The notes under the pieces: model-generated
What the model was told of the DNA's origin: nothing
Seen by the model: the letters and a program-made list of their open reading frames with translations, nothing else
Database searches by the model: none
Shown: positions 1 to 11,547 of the stretch, piece after piece
Layout: every line of letters begins with the position of its first letter
Numbering within the stretch: position 1 is the first letter of the stretch
Assembly: GCA_904501955.1 (NCBI GenBank)
Contig: CAJGCY010000001.1
Span: 1 to 64,000, forward strand
DNA: 64,000 nt
From: an uncultured Akkermansia sp.
Lineage (GTDB): Bacteria > Verrucomicrobiota > Verrucomicrobiia > Verrucomicrobiales > Akkermansiaceae
Reading direction: 5' to 3'
Made by a program: the position numbers and the translations under genes

Positions 1-1
1 C

Positions 2-3129
<3,128 letters not shown>

Positions 3130-3139
3130 GCCCCGCCCA

Positions 3140-4561
3140 TCAGTTATCATAATCCGGCAGGTCGATATTCATCTTATCCTGCGGTTGATAACGGCGAAGG
3201 GGGCGGGCATTCGCCTCGGCGCTGTCTCGCTGCGCTGCTTCTGCGCGTTTGCGACTGAGCAACTTGCGCCGGAAAGCATTCAGCCATATCAGACTGAGTA
3301 AGAATAGAGCAGCCAACCCCGCCAGGATTCCGGCGCTGGCTAACACTCCGGTACCCAAGGTGTAAGGAACGCTGACAACACTGAGGAAAATACCGATGCT
3401 GCCCATAATGACGAAGCGAGGCACGCGGTACTCAGCGCCGTAATACACCATGCTGAAAAGGTACGCCAAGATGAGCGGCACCCCCAGCAAACTCGGGGAA
3501 TACCAAGCCAAGAGCAGCCCCAAGGGCACGGTCAGCATGGAGAATCCCCAGTACAAAAGGAAAGAATTGCTGATGGTCGGGTGATTGCTGACATCCGCAT
3601 AATACCGTTGTAAGGGCAAGACGGGAATCATCGCTATAATCCACACGGTAATGGCTGCAATCCATTCATTAATGCCACCGTGATCCGGCAATGCCTGCGG
3701 CAGTACATCCTGCGGGTATACCGTCACCGCTATCAACATGAATAAAAACAGAGTCTGCGCGATGGGACCGATGACGGAGTATGCTGCATACCCCTCGCGC
3801 CCGGTCAAGGCGCACCACACGCCTATGTGGCTCCATATCATCATCATGGCAAGCCCGGAGGCGCAAATCAATACCCACTCATTGAATGACTGAGCCGTCA
3901 CCATGGCGTGCCCCATCAGGCAAAACTGCAACACACCACTGAGGATAACGGACCACACGCCCATCTTCCACGGGCGCAATGCCGGTATGAGGAATAGACC
4001 GAGAGTAAGCCCGCTGCACGCTATCCACAAGGGCAATGTTTGGATGCAAAGTTGATAAATAATGACCGCATCCAGCCATGTAAGGGCAGTCAACAATGCC
4101 GCTAACTCAGGGGCACGGTAGCCACGGTTGAAGCCCAACACGTAGACCAACCACAGTGCGGCCGGTATCGCCACCAGCGAACCCACTCGCATGCTCATGG
4201 GTATGCCTTCCCAGTAGTGGCTGAGCACCATTCCGACCGCGACCAGCCCAAGCAACAAGGCCATGAAACCCAGCACCCATGACAGAGTGGAAGGAATAGG
4301 CTCCACTGCTTGGTATGCAGGTGTTGTCGCCTTCGGCGGAGGCGGGGTTGCCGTAGTGTCCGACGGTAAAAGCGCAGGCTCAGCACCGGATTGTGGCTGG
4401 GATGTAGGCTCTTCCGCGGGCGGCAATTGCGGAAGTTCAGAATCGAAATCTAAGTCAGAATACTTCAAATCGGACGCGCGGCGTTTGATTCGCTGCGCGC
4501 GCTCACTCGCACTCCAACGTCCATCGGAAACAATTTCTGCCTCATCCTCAGCCTCAGGCAT
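3140..4561 (-). CDS. Polytopic membrane protein, DUF2157-like
   Basis: 473 residues. The first ~100 are acidic and Pro/Thr-rich, predicted cytoplasmic and disordered. About ten to twelve hydrophobic helices follow, then a short basic/acidic tail. The repeated pairs of helices with Trp-rich loops recall the DUF2157 group of predicted membrane proteins, whose function is unknown. The assignment is from general appearance only. AAAGAG precedes the ATG, and the gene starts 6 bp after the Lys-rich lipoprotein gene, so the two are probably one transcript. It meets the PfkB kinase gene tail to tail. Confidence 0.7.
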   Translation of the reverse strand: MPEAEDEAEIVSDGRWSASERAQRIKRRASDLKYSDLDFDSELPQLPPAEEPTSQPQSGAEPALLPSDTTATPPPPKATTPAYQAVEPIPSTLSWVLGFMALLLGLVAVGMVLSHYWEGIPMSMRVGSLVAIPAALWLVYVLGFNRGYRAPELAALLTALTWLDAVIIYQLCIQTLPLWIACSGLTLGLFLIPALRPWKMGVWSVILSGVLQFCLMGHAMVTAQSFNEWVLICASGLAMMMIWSHIGVWCALTGREGYAAYSVIGPIAQTLFLFMLIAVTVYPQDVLPQALPDHGGINEWIAAITVWIIAMIPVLPLQRYYADVSNHPTISNSFLLYWGFSMLTVPLGLLLAWYSPSLLGVPLILAYLFSMVYYGAEYRVPRFVIMGSIGIFLSVVSVPYTLGTGVLASAGILAGLAALFLLSLIWLNAFRRKLLSRKRAEAAQRDSAEANARPLRRYQPQDKMNIDLPDYDN

Positions 4562-4567
4562 AACTCT

Positions 4568-4960
4568 TTAACGGCGTTTCTTTTTCGCAGTAGTTTTACG
4601 CTTAGCGGGCGTTTTCTTTCGAACGGTCTTTTTACGTGTAACCTTTTTCTTTTTCGGGGACGTTTTCTTAGGAGAAGCGTTACGGGGCATGTGGCGTGCA
4701 TCCTGATTCACCGGAGTGCGAGAAGTTTGCACAGCAGCAAAAAATGCCTTACGCTGGTCCGCGATGGAGTAATTGCGCCCGTGTTGCTCGGAGAAATAGC
4801 TGCGGTAGGAGGGGTCGACCTGCCCGAGATTCGTCACGGCATCCGCATGATCACGCACACCGATGTGCCCCCCGCCGGAAAACAACTGCTGCTGGCATGC
4901 GCCGAGCACCAATACCGGAAGGAGCAGTAAAAGACGCAAAAGCTGTTTTACATCATGCAT
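4568..4960 (-). CDS. Small lipoprotein with histone-like lysine-rich tail
   Basis: 130 residues. A hydrophobic N-terminus ends in the lipobox LVLGAC (Cys21), so lipidation in the envelope is predicted. A short tyrosine-containing middle follows. The last ~40 residues are almost entirely Lys/Arg/Thr/Pro/Ala with PKK and RKK repeats, as in H1-like and HctB-like DNA-binding tails. No family is recognised. The basic tail could bind lipopolysaccharide, peptidoglycan or nucleic acid; that is inference. It overlaps the preceding small lipoprotein gene by 13 bp and leads into the membrane-protein gene 6 bp later. Confidence 0.7.
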   Translation of the reverse strand: MHDVKQLLRLLLLLPVLVLGACQQQLFSGGGHIGVRDHADAVTNLGQVDPSYRSYFSEQHGRNYSIADQRKAFFAAVQTSRTPVNQDARHMPRNASPKKTSPKKKKVTRKKTVRKKTPAKRKTTAKKKRR

Positions 4961-5094
4961 ACAGAATTAATCAATTGGAACGGAAGCTGAAGAATAGAGT
5001 TAAGCAAGTTACCGATTGCGGTACAGGAGCTCAACATGGCACAGCAGCCCACGAGTATGGCGCAGCGGACGACCGTACCGAAACCTACCTTCAT
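4948..5094 (-). CDS. Very small lipoprotein
   Basis: From the ATG at 5094 this encodes 48 residues: a basic start (MKVGFG), a hydrophobic stretch, the lipobox MLSSC, then about 25 residues. An in-frame ATG at 5130 would add 12 polar residues before the signal sequence. The shorter start gives a normal lipoprotein signal and is preferred. No Shine-Dalgarno sequence is visible for either. Small lipoproteins of this size, such as entericidins, are common, but no family can be named. First gene of a three-gene minus-strand group. Confidence 0.6.
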   Translation of the reverse strand: MKVGFGTVVRCAILVGCCAMLSSCTAIGNLLNSILQLPFQLINSVCMM

Positions 5095-5268
5095 GATGCT
5101 ACGATTATTTTTATCTGCAGAGCGTGACATAACGTTATAAATAAGAGTTCGCTGTAAATTATAACAGTAAGATTCGCCCTGTCAAGCTCGATTACGCGTT
5201 TTTGCGTCTGCATGCCGCTCTCGCAGACAGACAAAACGTATCGCCGAGCAATATTCTACAAATTTTAC

Positions 5269-5297
5269 TTGTCATCGGGGCAATTTCATGGTAGAAA
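5269..5297 (+). promoter_or_regulatory. Predicted sigma-70-type promoter of the phosphate permease
   Basis: TTGTCA (5269-5274), 17 bp, TAGAAA (5292-5297). Transcription would start near 5304, after the ATG at 5299 but 7 nt before the ATG at 5311, which supports 5311 as the true start. Confidence 0.45.
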
Positions 5298-5310
5298 AAT
5301 GGCGAAGACC

Positions 5311-7503
5311 ATGGAACTATATTACATTATTTTTGGCCTTATTGCCGTACTTTCCGTATTCGGCTTGATAGTGGGCGTCAGCAATGACGCGTGTAACTTC
5401 CTGAATTCCTCCATCGGGTCGAAATCAGGCACATACAACCAAGCCGTATGTGTGGCAGCAGTCGGCGTATTGCTTGGCGCGTGTTTCTCCAGTGGCATGA
5501 TGGCTGTTGCAAGAAACGGCATTGTCTCCCCGGACATGTTCAACTTCCACCAAATCATGTTGCTCTATCTGGCCGTGATGGTGGCAAATATCATCCTGCT
5601 GGACACCTTCAACACCTTGGGTCTGCCGACCTCTACCACCGTTGCGCTGGTATTCTCCTTATTGGGAGCAGCCATCGGCATGGCGATATTCAGCACAGGC
5701 AAGTTCTTTACATGCCCGCTTCTGGAGTACATCAATGAGGAAAAGTGCTTGCAGATGATACTGGCGATTTTCGCCTCGGTAGCCATAGCGTTCGTTGTAG
5801 GCACAGTAGTGATGTGGATAGCGCGTTTGATATTCAGCTTCCGCTTCGGCAAGGCATACCGCTACATCGGGCCGTTGTGGTGCGCTCTGGCTTTCACAGC
5901 CATCAGCTACTTCATCATCTTCAAGGGGTTGAAGGGCAGCGTGTTCAAGGATGATATCGAGGCTCTGACTCAGAACTACAGCATGCTACTGATTGTAGGA
6001 GGCATCGCCTTGTTCTGGATTGCAGTTTCAGCGTTCATGCAGTACATCTGCAAGTGGAACACCCTGCGTGTTGCCGTGCTTGCCGGTACGGGATCACTGG
6101 CTCTTGCCTTTGCCGGTAATGACATGGTGAACTTCATCGGCGTGTTCATGGCTGCTAAGGATGCCCTCTTCTTCCCGGGGGTAACGGAATTACCCAACAT
6201 GGGTGAGGTGCTCAAGGGTGACGGAGCGGCGGCATCCATCTACTTCTTGCTCGGCTCCGGCGCCATTATGGTGGCCGCCCTCTTCCTCTCCAAGAAGGCT
6301 CGCAAGGTGACGGAAACGGAGCTCAAGCTCTCCTCCTCCAACACCGGTAAAGAGCGCTTCGGCTCCAGCCAACCCGCGCGCATGCTGGTGCGTTACACCA
6401 TCAACACCGTGCGTTTCTTTGAGCGCATTACCCCTGCTCCCATTGCTAACTTCATCAGCAAGCGTTTTGCACCGCTCGCTCCGGAGGAGGAAACCGGCGC
6501 TAACTACGATATGATTCGCGCCTCCGTCAACCTCACCTTGGCTGCACTGCTCATTTCCGTCGGCACGGACCTCGGCTTACCGCTTTCCACCACGTACGTG
6601 ATTTTCATGGTATCCATGGGTAGCTCACTGGCGGATAAAGCTTGGGGGCGTGACAGTGCAGTGTACCGCATTACCGGCGTGCTTACCGTCATCGGTGGTT
6701 GGCTCATTACCGCCATCGCCGCCACGCTGGCAGCCATGCTGGTTGCCCTTATCATGGGTTACGGTGGTACTTGGGGTATCATCATCATGATGGTTATTGC
6801 CGCAGCGCTTCTGGTGAAGTCCACGTTCTTCAGCAAAATCAGCAAAGAGAGCTACACCATTGTGGATGTCAACAAGGAGTCTTCCATGCATGCGTTTGCA
6901 GCCTCCGCTGCCGGCCGTCTCGGGCGCATGATTGGCATTTACAAGGCCATGGTATACGCTTTGCTCGAGGAAGACCGCGATGCCCTCAACCGCCTGCGCA
7001 AGAAGGCTCGGTCGATTAAGCGCGATATTGAGGTGGTGCGCGAGAACGAGGTACTGCCGGCACTTGCTTCCATACCCAAGGAGCTTGCAGACCGTGGCCA
7101 GCTAATCTTCCGCATTACGGAGATTTCCTTCAATACGGCGGAACGCTTGCTTACCATCATCAAGGCAGCCTATAATCACATTGACAACTTCCACGCCGGC
7201 TTGGAGGAGAAGCAAGGTAAAGATTTGCTCTTACTCAATGAGAAAATTGGCTCCTTCTATCCGGACCTGCTGGATATGCTCAAGGCAAAGGATTACAACG
7301 GTGTTGAGGCCAAGCTTGCCGGGCGTGAGCAGCTGGGTGACGACTTCGCGGATTGCATTACCCGCCACTTGATGCACGGTGATTCCGATGAAAGCAGCAT
7401 GCGCAACGGCATCCTTTACCTCACCCTGCTCAATGAAACGCGAGCCATGGTAAGCCATGCCTTCGCCCTCATCGAGCGCATCAAAGAGGTGTACGAAGAC
7501 TAA
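5311..7503 (+). CDS. PiT-family phosphate permease with C-terminal PhoU-like domain
   Basis: 730 residues from the ATG at 5311; in-frame ATGs upstream (5299, and an extension to 5212) lack support. PiT carriers import inorganic phosphate with a cation. The first repeat carries GVSNDACNFLNS, equivalent to the GANDVANA signature, and LGLPTSTTVALV; the second has AGNDMVNFIGV and LGLPLSTTYVIF. About ten to twelve helices end near residue 510. The last ~200 residues are soluble and helical, resembling PhoU, a negative regulator of phosphate uptake. Permease-PhoU fusions of this kind occur in Bacteroidota and relatives. No pst or pho genes are nearby. A strong terminator follows. Confidence 0.92.
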   Translation: MELYYIIFGLIAVLSVFGLIVGVSNDACNFLNSSIGSKSGTYNQAVCVAAVGVLLGACFSSGMMAVARNGIVSPDMFNFHQIMLLYLAVMVANIILLDTFNTLGLPTSTTVALVFSLLGAAIGMAIFSTGKFFTCPLLEYINEEKCLQMILAIFASVAIAFVVGTVVMWIARLIFSFRFGKAYRYIGPLWCALAFTAISYFIIFKGLKGSVFKDDIEALTQNYSMLLIVGGIALFWIAVSAFMQYICKWNTLRVAVLAGTGSLALAFAGNDMVNFIGVFMAAKDALFFPGVTELPNMGEVLKGDGAAASIYFLLGSGAIMVAALFLSKKARKVTETELKLSSSNTGKERFGSSQPARMLVRYTINTVRFFERITPAPIANFISKRFAPLAPEEETGANYDMIRASVNLTLAALLISVGTDLGLPLSTTYVIFMVSMGSSLADKAWGRDSAVYRITGVLTVIGGWLITAIAATLAAMLVALIMGYGGTWGIIIMMVIAAALLVKSTFFSKISKESYTIVDVNKESSMHAFAASAAGRLGRMIGIYKAMVYALLEEDRDALNRLRKKARSIKRDIEVVRENEVLPALASIPKELADRGQLIFRITEISFNTAERLLTIIKAAYNHIDNFHAGLEEKQGKDLLLLNEKIGSFYPDLLDMLKAKDYNGVEAKLAGREQLGDDFADCITRHLMHGDSDESSMRNGILYLTLLNETRAMVSHAFALIERIKEVYED

Positions 7504-7526
7504 TCGCTCCTCCATTCAATTTACGT

Positions 7527-7562
7527 AAAGGCCGTTTTCCCAAAAGGAAAGCGGCCTTTATT
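7527..7562 (+). terminator. Rho-independent terminator after phosphate permease
   Basis: AAAGGCCG and CGGCCTTT arms with an inner TTTTCC/GGAAA pairing, then a short T-rich stretch, 24 bp after the permease stop. Confidence 0.8.
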
Positions 7563-7682
7563 GTGCGCGGCGAGCAACGACATTCCGCCCTCCTCAAGTA
7601 ATATAAAAAGTCTTGTTAAGTTTTATGCTTGATGCTGCTATTTGCGCTGAGCGATAAATCAACTAACAACATAAACCGAGCA

Positions 7683-7720
7683 TAAAAAATTGGCTACCGG
7701 GCGCAAATTGACCGGTAGCC
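7683..7720 (-). terminator. Rho-independent terminator for the 7744 gene
   Basis: Perfect 9-bp arms GGCTACCGG (7692-7700) and CCGGTAGCC (7712-7720). On the minus strand the hairpin is followed by a six-T run (7684-7689), so it ends minus-strand transcripts. The rest of 7563-7682 holds no recognisable gene. Confidence 0.8.
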
Positions 7721-7743
7721 GATAAAAAACGAGGGGGATGGGA

Positions 7744-8922
7744 TTATTGATAAAGCTCCGCACGGAGTTTTTCATAATCCGCCTGAAGTTCTTCTTTGCT
7801 CATGGACAGTCGCTTGGTGATTTCGCGAGCATCAACCATCACTTCCTCATCATCATCCAAATTATCCAGCTCCGCGCCGTGAATCAAAAGTAAATCCAAG
7901 GCAGCAAGGCAGAACTTAGCGGCACGACGGCGATTATTTTTCGGCAGATTATTCAAGTAGCTGTCAACCACCATTTCAGCAGCCGTGGAGAATGAGGCAG
8001 CCTCAGGCACGCTGCCGTCTTCCGACTCGTAAGCGTCATTATCATACTCCGCGGAATCCTCCTCCGCATCTTCATAGGCAACTATCAGATTGGGGTCAGC
8101 ACCGGAATTGAGCAACAACTCCAGCGTGTGGAGATTGATACGGCCCGAGAAGGAGACAAATTGGCATAGACACTGCAAGGGCAGCATATCCTCCAACGGT
8201 TCATTGACGGCAATAATGTCATTCTCAATCCACTGCTTCACCATGTCCGTGCAGCCTTCACCATGAATCAAGTGTGCAATTTCCTCCTGAGGTACACGTA
8301 CCTGCTCAATGTACCATTGCACGAGTGGAGCCACATTGTGGGGCTCCAGTATGGCCACGAAGGAAATAGCCGTGCGGAGTGTATCCAGCTGTTTTTGCGG
8401 GTCCCAGCCTTTTTCGGTCAGCCACACGAGCTGCTCCACACGCTGCAAAGCCGTGTGGGAGGGGTCAAAACCATCTATGCACATCAGCACTTCCAAGCCG
8501 ATTCCACTCTGGAAATGATGCACCGTCAGGGTGGAGTTCACATCTTCACCCCTTTCCACAAACAAACGCATAGCCTCGAAATGGTCGAACATGGCAGCCA
8601 GACGGCACAGCGTGTCACCATTATCAAAGCTCTTTTCAAGCTTTCCGCTCTCCACAACCTTACTCAAGTAAGCTGCTGCGGGCATGAAATCCTTCAGTTG
8701 CGCGATTTCCTCCGTACTCATGGCCTTATCCAACTTAGCAGCAAAGTCGGAGATAACGGAGCGTTCAGACTCAGTCCAGCTTTCATGAAAGACCGGCAAT
8801 TTAACATGCTTCAGCTTTACGGAAGGGGTGACGGCAGCCGGCTCTTGCTGAGGTGACGCCGGAGCCTCCTGCGCTACAGCCGCGGAAGCGAGCGCACATA
8901 CCAGTGTGATGGGTAATTTCAT
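7744..8922 (-). CDS. Exported ankyrin-repeat-like protein
   Basis: 392 residues from the ATG at 8922, which begins a clean signal peptide (MKLPITLVCALASAAVAQ). A TTG-initiated extension to 8958 would put 12 residues in front of it and is rejected. The mature protein has ankyrin-like helices such as GDTLCRLAAMFDHFEAMRLF and LELLLNSGADPNLIVAY, with an acidic low-complexity insert near residues 280-305. Ankyrin repeats mediate protein contacts; no catalytic motif is seen. The gene lies 32 bp downstream of the other exported protein on the same strand, so they probably form a two-gene operon. Confidence 0.75.
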   Translation of the reverse strand: MKLPITLVCALASAAVAQEAPASPQQEPAAVTPSVKLKHVKLPVFHESWTESERSVISDFAAKLDKAMSTEEIAQLKDFMPAAAYLSKVVESGKLEKSFDNGDTLCRLAAMFDHFEAMRLFVERGEDVNSTLTVHHFQSGIGLEVLMCIDGFDPSHTALQRVEQLVWLTEKGWDPQKQLDTLRTAISFVAILEPHNVAPLVQWYIEQVRVPQEEIAHLIHGEGCTDMVKQWIENDIIAVNEPLEDMLPLQCLCQFVSFSGRINLHTLELLLNSGADPNLIVAYEDAEEDSAEYDNDAYESEDGSVPEAASFSTAAEMVVDSYLNNLPKNNRRRAAKFCLAALDLLLIHGAELDNLDDDEEVMVDAREITKRLSMSKEELQADYEKLRAELYQ

Positions 8923-8954
8923 TGTTGTGTGTGGTATAATGTCATTAGAAAAAA

Positions 8955-9947
8955 TCAATCCTCATGCTCCAGAGCAGCCTTCAGCTTCTCTGAGCCGAAG
9001 CAGGCCGGGCTGACCTCCTCCATGAGGTAGTGCATGATGCGGTCACATATATGGGCTTGGACCTCAAACTTCGGGGAGACATGGAAGAGCTCGCGCTCGT
9101 GGACTCGCGAAAGAGAGGCTTCACGCATCACGCGTACCATTTCCTCATGAATGCGGATGATATGAGGTGCTGCTGCATCCGCTGTGTCCTTATCACGCAC
9201 CAAGCTGATAACACCCAACCATTGATTAAGCAAGGGTATCAACTTCCGGGCAGTAGTGGCAAGCGCCGGCATCACATCCGGGTCAGCAGCCATGTCCATA
9301 TTATCCAAAACATCGCACACGTTTTGAAGCTCTTCCACCAGCCTGCGGGAGCCGTAATACTCCGCATCACGCAAGGCGAGCTCTGCCCAGGCATTCAGCA
9401 ATTTGCCGATGCGGGGGCGAGTTTCTATCATAAACTCCATCCGCAAGCGTTTACGTGCCAAGTCATTATCCGGCTCAGGAACCTGCGCAACCGCTTGTGA
9501 CCAAGTGAACATGAAAGGCTTAAAACTCTCCAACACGTTGGCGGCCACCTCCGCATCCTCCGGGCTCTTCACCGTATCCAATGCGAGGGTTACCTGCTCC
9601 AGCATAGCCCACATCTCATGCAACAGCGCCATGTGCTGAGCAATCTCGGGCATTTCTTCCGCCGGAACCTGCGCAATCATCGGGGCAAGAACCTTGCTCA
9701 ACTCAACAGAACCGAAACAGCCCGTTGCCTCCAGTAAATTTTTATCAAATTCATCAATGGCAATCCTGTCGGCCGGGGTGGAGGCTAAAATGCGAGCCAC
9801 TCGGGGAGCTGCAGCATCCGCGCTCTGTCGATCCGCCACATACATCAACACCGGAGTCAGGGATACCTGATCGGGTTGTCGCTCAGCCGCCGTTGCGGTA
9901 AACTGCGCCGGTAATGTCAATGCCAAGATGCTCAGTACTCTTTTCAT
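8955..9947 (-). CDS. Exported helical protein with internal repeats
   Basis: 330 residues with a signal peptide (cleavage probably after TATAA). No known family is recognised. Three segments share a pattern of charged residues followed by a helix: DRQSADAAAPRVARIL near residue 40, KSPEDAEVAANVLESF near 125 and RDKDTADAAAPHIIRI near 245. This suggests a protein built from about 100-residue helical units. It is predicted periplasmic or outer-membrane associated and cotranscribed with the ankyrin-like gene. TATAAT lies 3 nt before the ATG, but no good -35 is visible. Confidence 0.75.
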   Translation of the reverse strand: MKRVLSILALTLPAQFTATAAERQPDQVSLTPVLMYVADRQSADAAAPRVARILASTPADRIAIDEFDKNLLEATGCFGSVELSKVLAPMIAQVPAEEMPEIAQHMALLHEMWAMLEQVTLALDTVKSPEDAEVAANVLESFKPFMFTWSQAVAQVPEPDNDLARKRLRMEFMIETRPRIGKLLNAWAELALRDAEYYGSRRLVEELQNVCDVLDNMDMAADPDVMPALATTARKLIPLLNQWLGVISLVRDKDTADAAAPHIIRIHEEMVRVMREASLSRVHERELFHVSPKFEVQAHICDRIMHYLMEEVSPACFGSEKLKAALEHED

Positions 9948-10088
9948 GGTATTATAACCGCTCCCTCGGTATGCTTACATTATGCATTCATCCTCTTTTT
10001 TGTCAAGCAAACAAGCTTCACCCCGGTAAATTATAACGCAGACAACACCTTTTTGTGTGCTTTTTAGCGTTCTATTGCGCATTTAGCC

Positions 10089-10117
10089 TTGAAATGCGGA
10101 AAAAAGAACGTTAAAAT
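10089..10117 (+). promoter_or_regulatory. Predicted strong promoter of pgk
   Basis: TTGAAA (10089-10094), 17 bp, TAAAAT (10112-10117), close to the sigma-70 consensus. It gives a leader of about 55 nt before the pgk ATG at 10179. The region 9948-10088 shows nothing else recognisable. Confidence 0.65.
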
Positions 10118-10178
10118 AGCCCCGCCTGAGTGTGAGCTCATGGCAAACGATTTTCCAAACACTAATTACATTAAAAAT

Positions 10179-11378
10179 ATGGCTAAACTGACTGTACGCG
10201 ACCTCGACGTTGCCGGTAAGGAAGTCCTCATGCGCGTGGACTTCAATGTTCCCATGAAGGACGGTGTCATCACCAACGATGCCCGCATCGTTGCTGCTCT
10301 GCCCACCATCAAGTATTTGCTTGAGAACGGCGCACGCCTCGTCCTTTGCTCCCACCTCGGCCGCCCCGAGGGTACCGGCTACCAGGCTGAGTTCTCTCTG
10401 AAGGCTGCTGCTGAGTGCCTTTCCGGTCACCTCGGCAAGCCCGTAGCATTTGTGCCCGAGACCATCGGTGAGGCCGCTACGGCCGCCCGCGCTGCCCTGC
10501 AGGACGGCGATGTTCTGCTGCTGGACAATGTTCGCTTCGACAAGAAGGAGAAGAAGAACGATCCCGAGTTCGCCAAGGCTCTGCTTGGCAACGCAACGCT
10601 CTACGTCAACGACGCTTTCGGTTCCGCACACCGCGCCCACGCCTCCACGGAGGGTGTGACCCACTATGCTGAGAAGAGCGCCATGGGCTTCCTCATCGAG
10701 CACGAGCTCGAGTACTTGGAGGGCAAGCTTGACGCCCCTGCCCAGCCCTTCGTCGTTATCATGGGTGGCGCTAAGGTATCCGACAAGATTCAGGTGCTCT
10801 CCAAGCTCATGGAGAAGAGCCAGACCTTCATCATCGGTGGCGCTATGGCCAACACCTTCCTTGCCGCTCAGGGCAAGAACGTGGGCAACTCCAAGATTGA
10901 GGCTGACAAGCTCGACCTCGCTAACGAGATTCTTGCCGATGCTAAGGCTAAGGGCGTGAAGTTCGTGCTTCCGGCTGATACCCGCTACTCCTACAAGTTT
11001 GAGGAGGGTGCTGAGACCTTCTGCACGGCTCCCTGGGCTGAGGGTGGTGAGATTCCTGCCGACGGCATGGGTATCGACATCGGTGACAAGGCCATCGAGG
11101 AGTTCTGCAGCATCCTCCGCGGTGCTAAGACCGTGCTCTGGAACGGCCCGCTGGGCGTGTTCGAGCTCGACTCCTTCGCCAAGGGTACGAAGGCAATCGC
11201 TGAGTGCTTGGCTGAGTCCGACTGCATCTCCATCGTGGGTGGTGGTGACTCCGTAACGGCTGCTAAGAAGTTCAAGGTGGCTGATAAGCTCTCCTTCTGC
11301 TCCACCGGCGGTGGCGCTTCTCTGGAGCTGCTTGAGGGCAAGGTTCTGCCCGGCATCGGCTCCCTGAGCGAGAAGTAA
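10179..11378 (+). CDS. pgk: Phosphoglycerate kinase
   Basis: Cytosolic glycolytic enzyme that makes ATP and 3-phosphoglycerate from 1,3-bisphosphoglycerate. It has 399 residues, standard length, from the ATG at 10179 (MAKLTVRDLDVAGKEVLMR). Signatures include RVDFNVPMKDG (substrate Asp/Asn), LCSHLGRPEG, NDAFGSAHRAH, IMGGAKVSDKI, the nucleotide segment LWNGPLGVFE, and SIVGGGDSVTA near the end. An in-frame extension to 10089 lies across the promoter and is not translated. Codon use is strongly biased (GCT, CTC, AAG), as expected for a highly expressed gene. Monocistronic, with its own promoter and terminator. Confidence 0.98.
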   Translation: MAKLTVRDLDVAGKEVLMRVDFNVPMKDGVITNDARIVAALPTIKYLLENGARLVLCSHLGRPEGTGYQAEFSLKAAAECLSGHLGKPVAFVPETIGEAATAARAALQDGDVLLLDNVRFDKKEKKNDPEFAKALLGNATLYVNDAFGSAHRAHASTEGVTHYAEKSAMGFLIEHELEYLEGKLDAPAQPFVVIMGGAKVSDKIQVLSKLMEKSQTFIIGGAMANTFLAAQGKNVGNSKIEADKLDLANEILADAKAKGVKFVLPADTRYSYKFEEGAETFCTAPWAEGGEIPADGMGIDIGDKAIEEFCSILRGAKTVLWNGPLGVFELDSFAKGTKAIAECLAESDCISIVGGGDSVTAAKKFKVADKLSFCSTGGGASLELLEGKVLPGIGSLSEK

Positions 11379-11402
11379 TCAAACATTTGCGCAAGCACAC
11401 AC

Positions 11403-11436
11403 AAGAGCGGGTTCTTCTACGGACCCGCTCTTTTTT
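11403..11436 (+). terminator. Rho-independent terminator of pgk
   Basis: Ten-base arms AAGAGCGGGT and ACCCGCTCTT around a 10-nt loop, ending in a six-T run, 24 bp after the stop. Confidence 0.9.
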
Positions 11437-11510
11437 ATCGTGTAAGGCGCCATATTGCCCCCGGACGTAGCCCATATTGCAAGTTTTTCCGCACTTTGCG
11501 CAAAAAAAAC

Positions 11511-11538
11511 TTGAAAAGCGCCCATAACGGAGTATAAG
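11511..11538 (+). promoter_or_regulatory. Predicted promoter of the SpoIIE-type phosphatase
   Basis: TTGAAA (11511-11516), 16 bp, TATAAG (11533-11538), only 9 nt before the ATG at 11548. The leader would be about 3 nt. Confidence 0.5.
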
Positions 11539-11547
11539 TAAGATTTA

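Noticed and set aside
5212..5310. Longer N-terminus for the phosphate permease
   Set aside because: It would precede the predicted promoter and place a polar stretch before the first membrane helix. Relatives begin at the equivalent of MELYY.
9948..10088. Small gene or tRNA between the exported-protein operon and pgk
   Set aside because: No tRNA cloverleaf, conserved arm or coding frame of useful length was seen.
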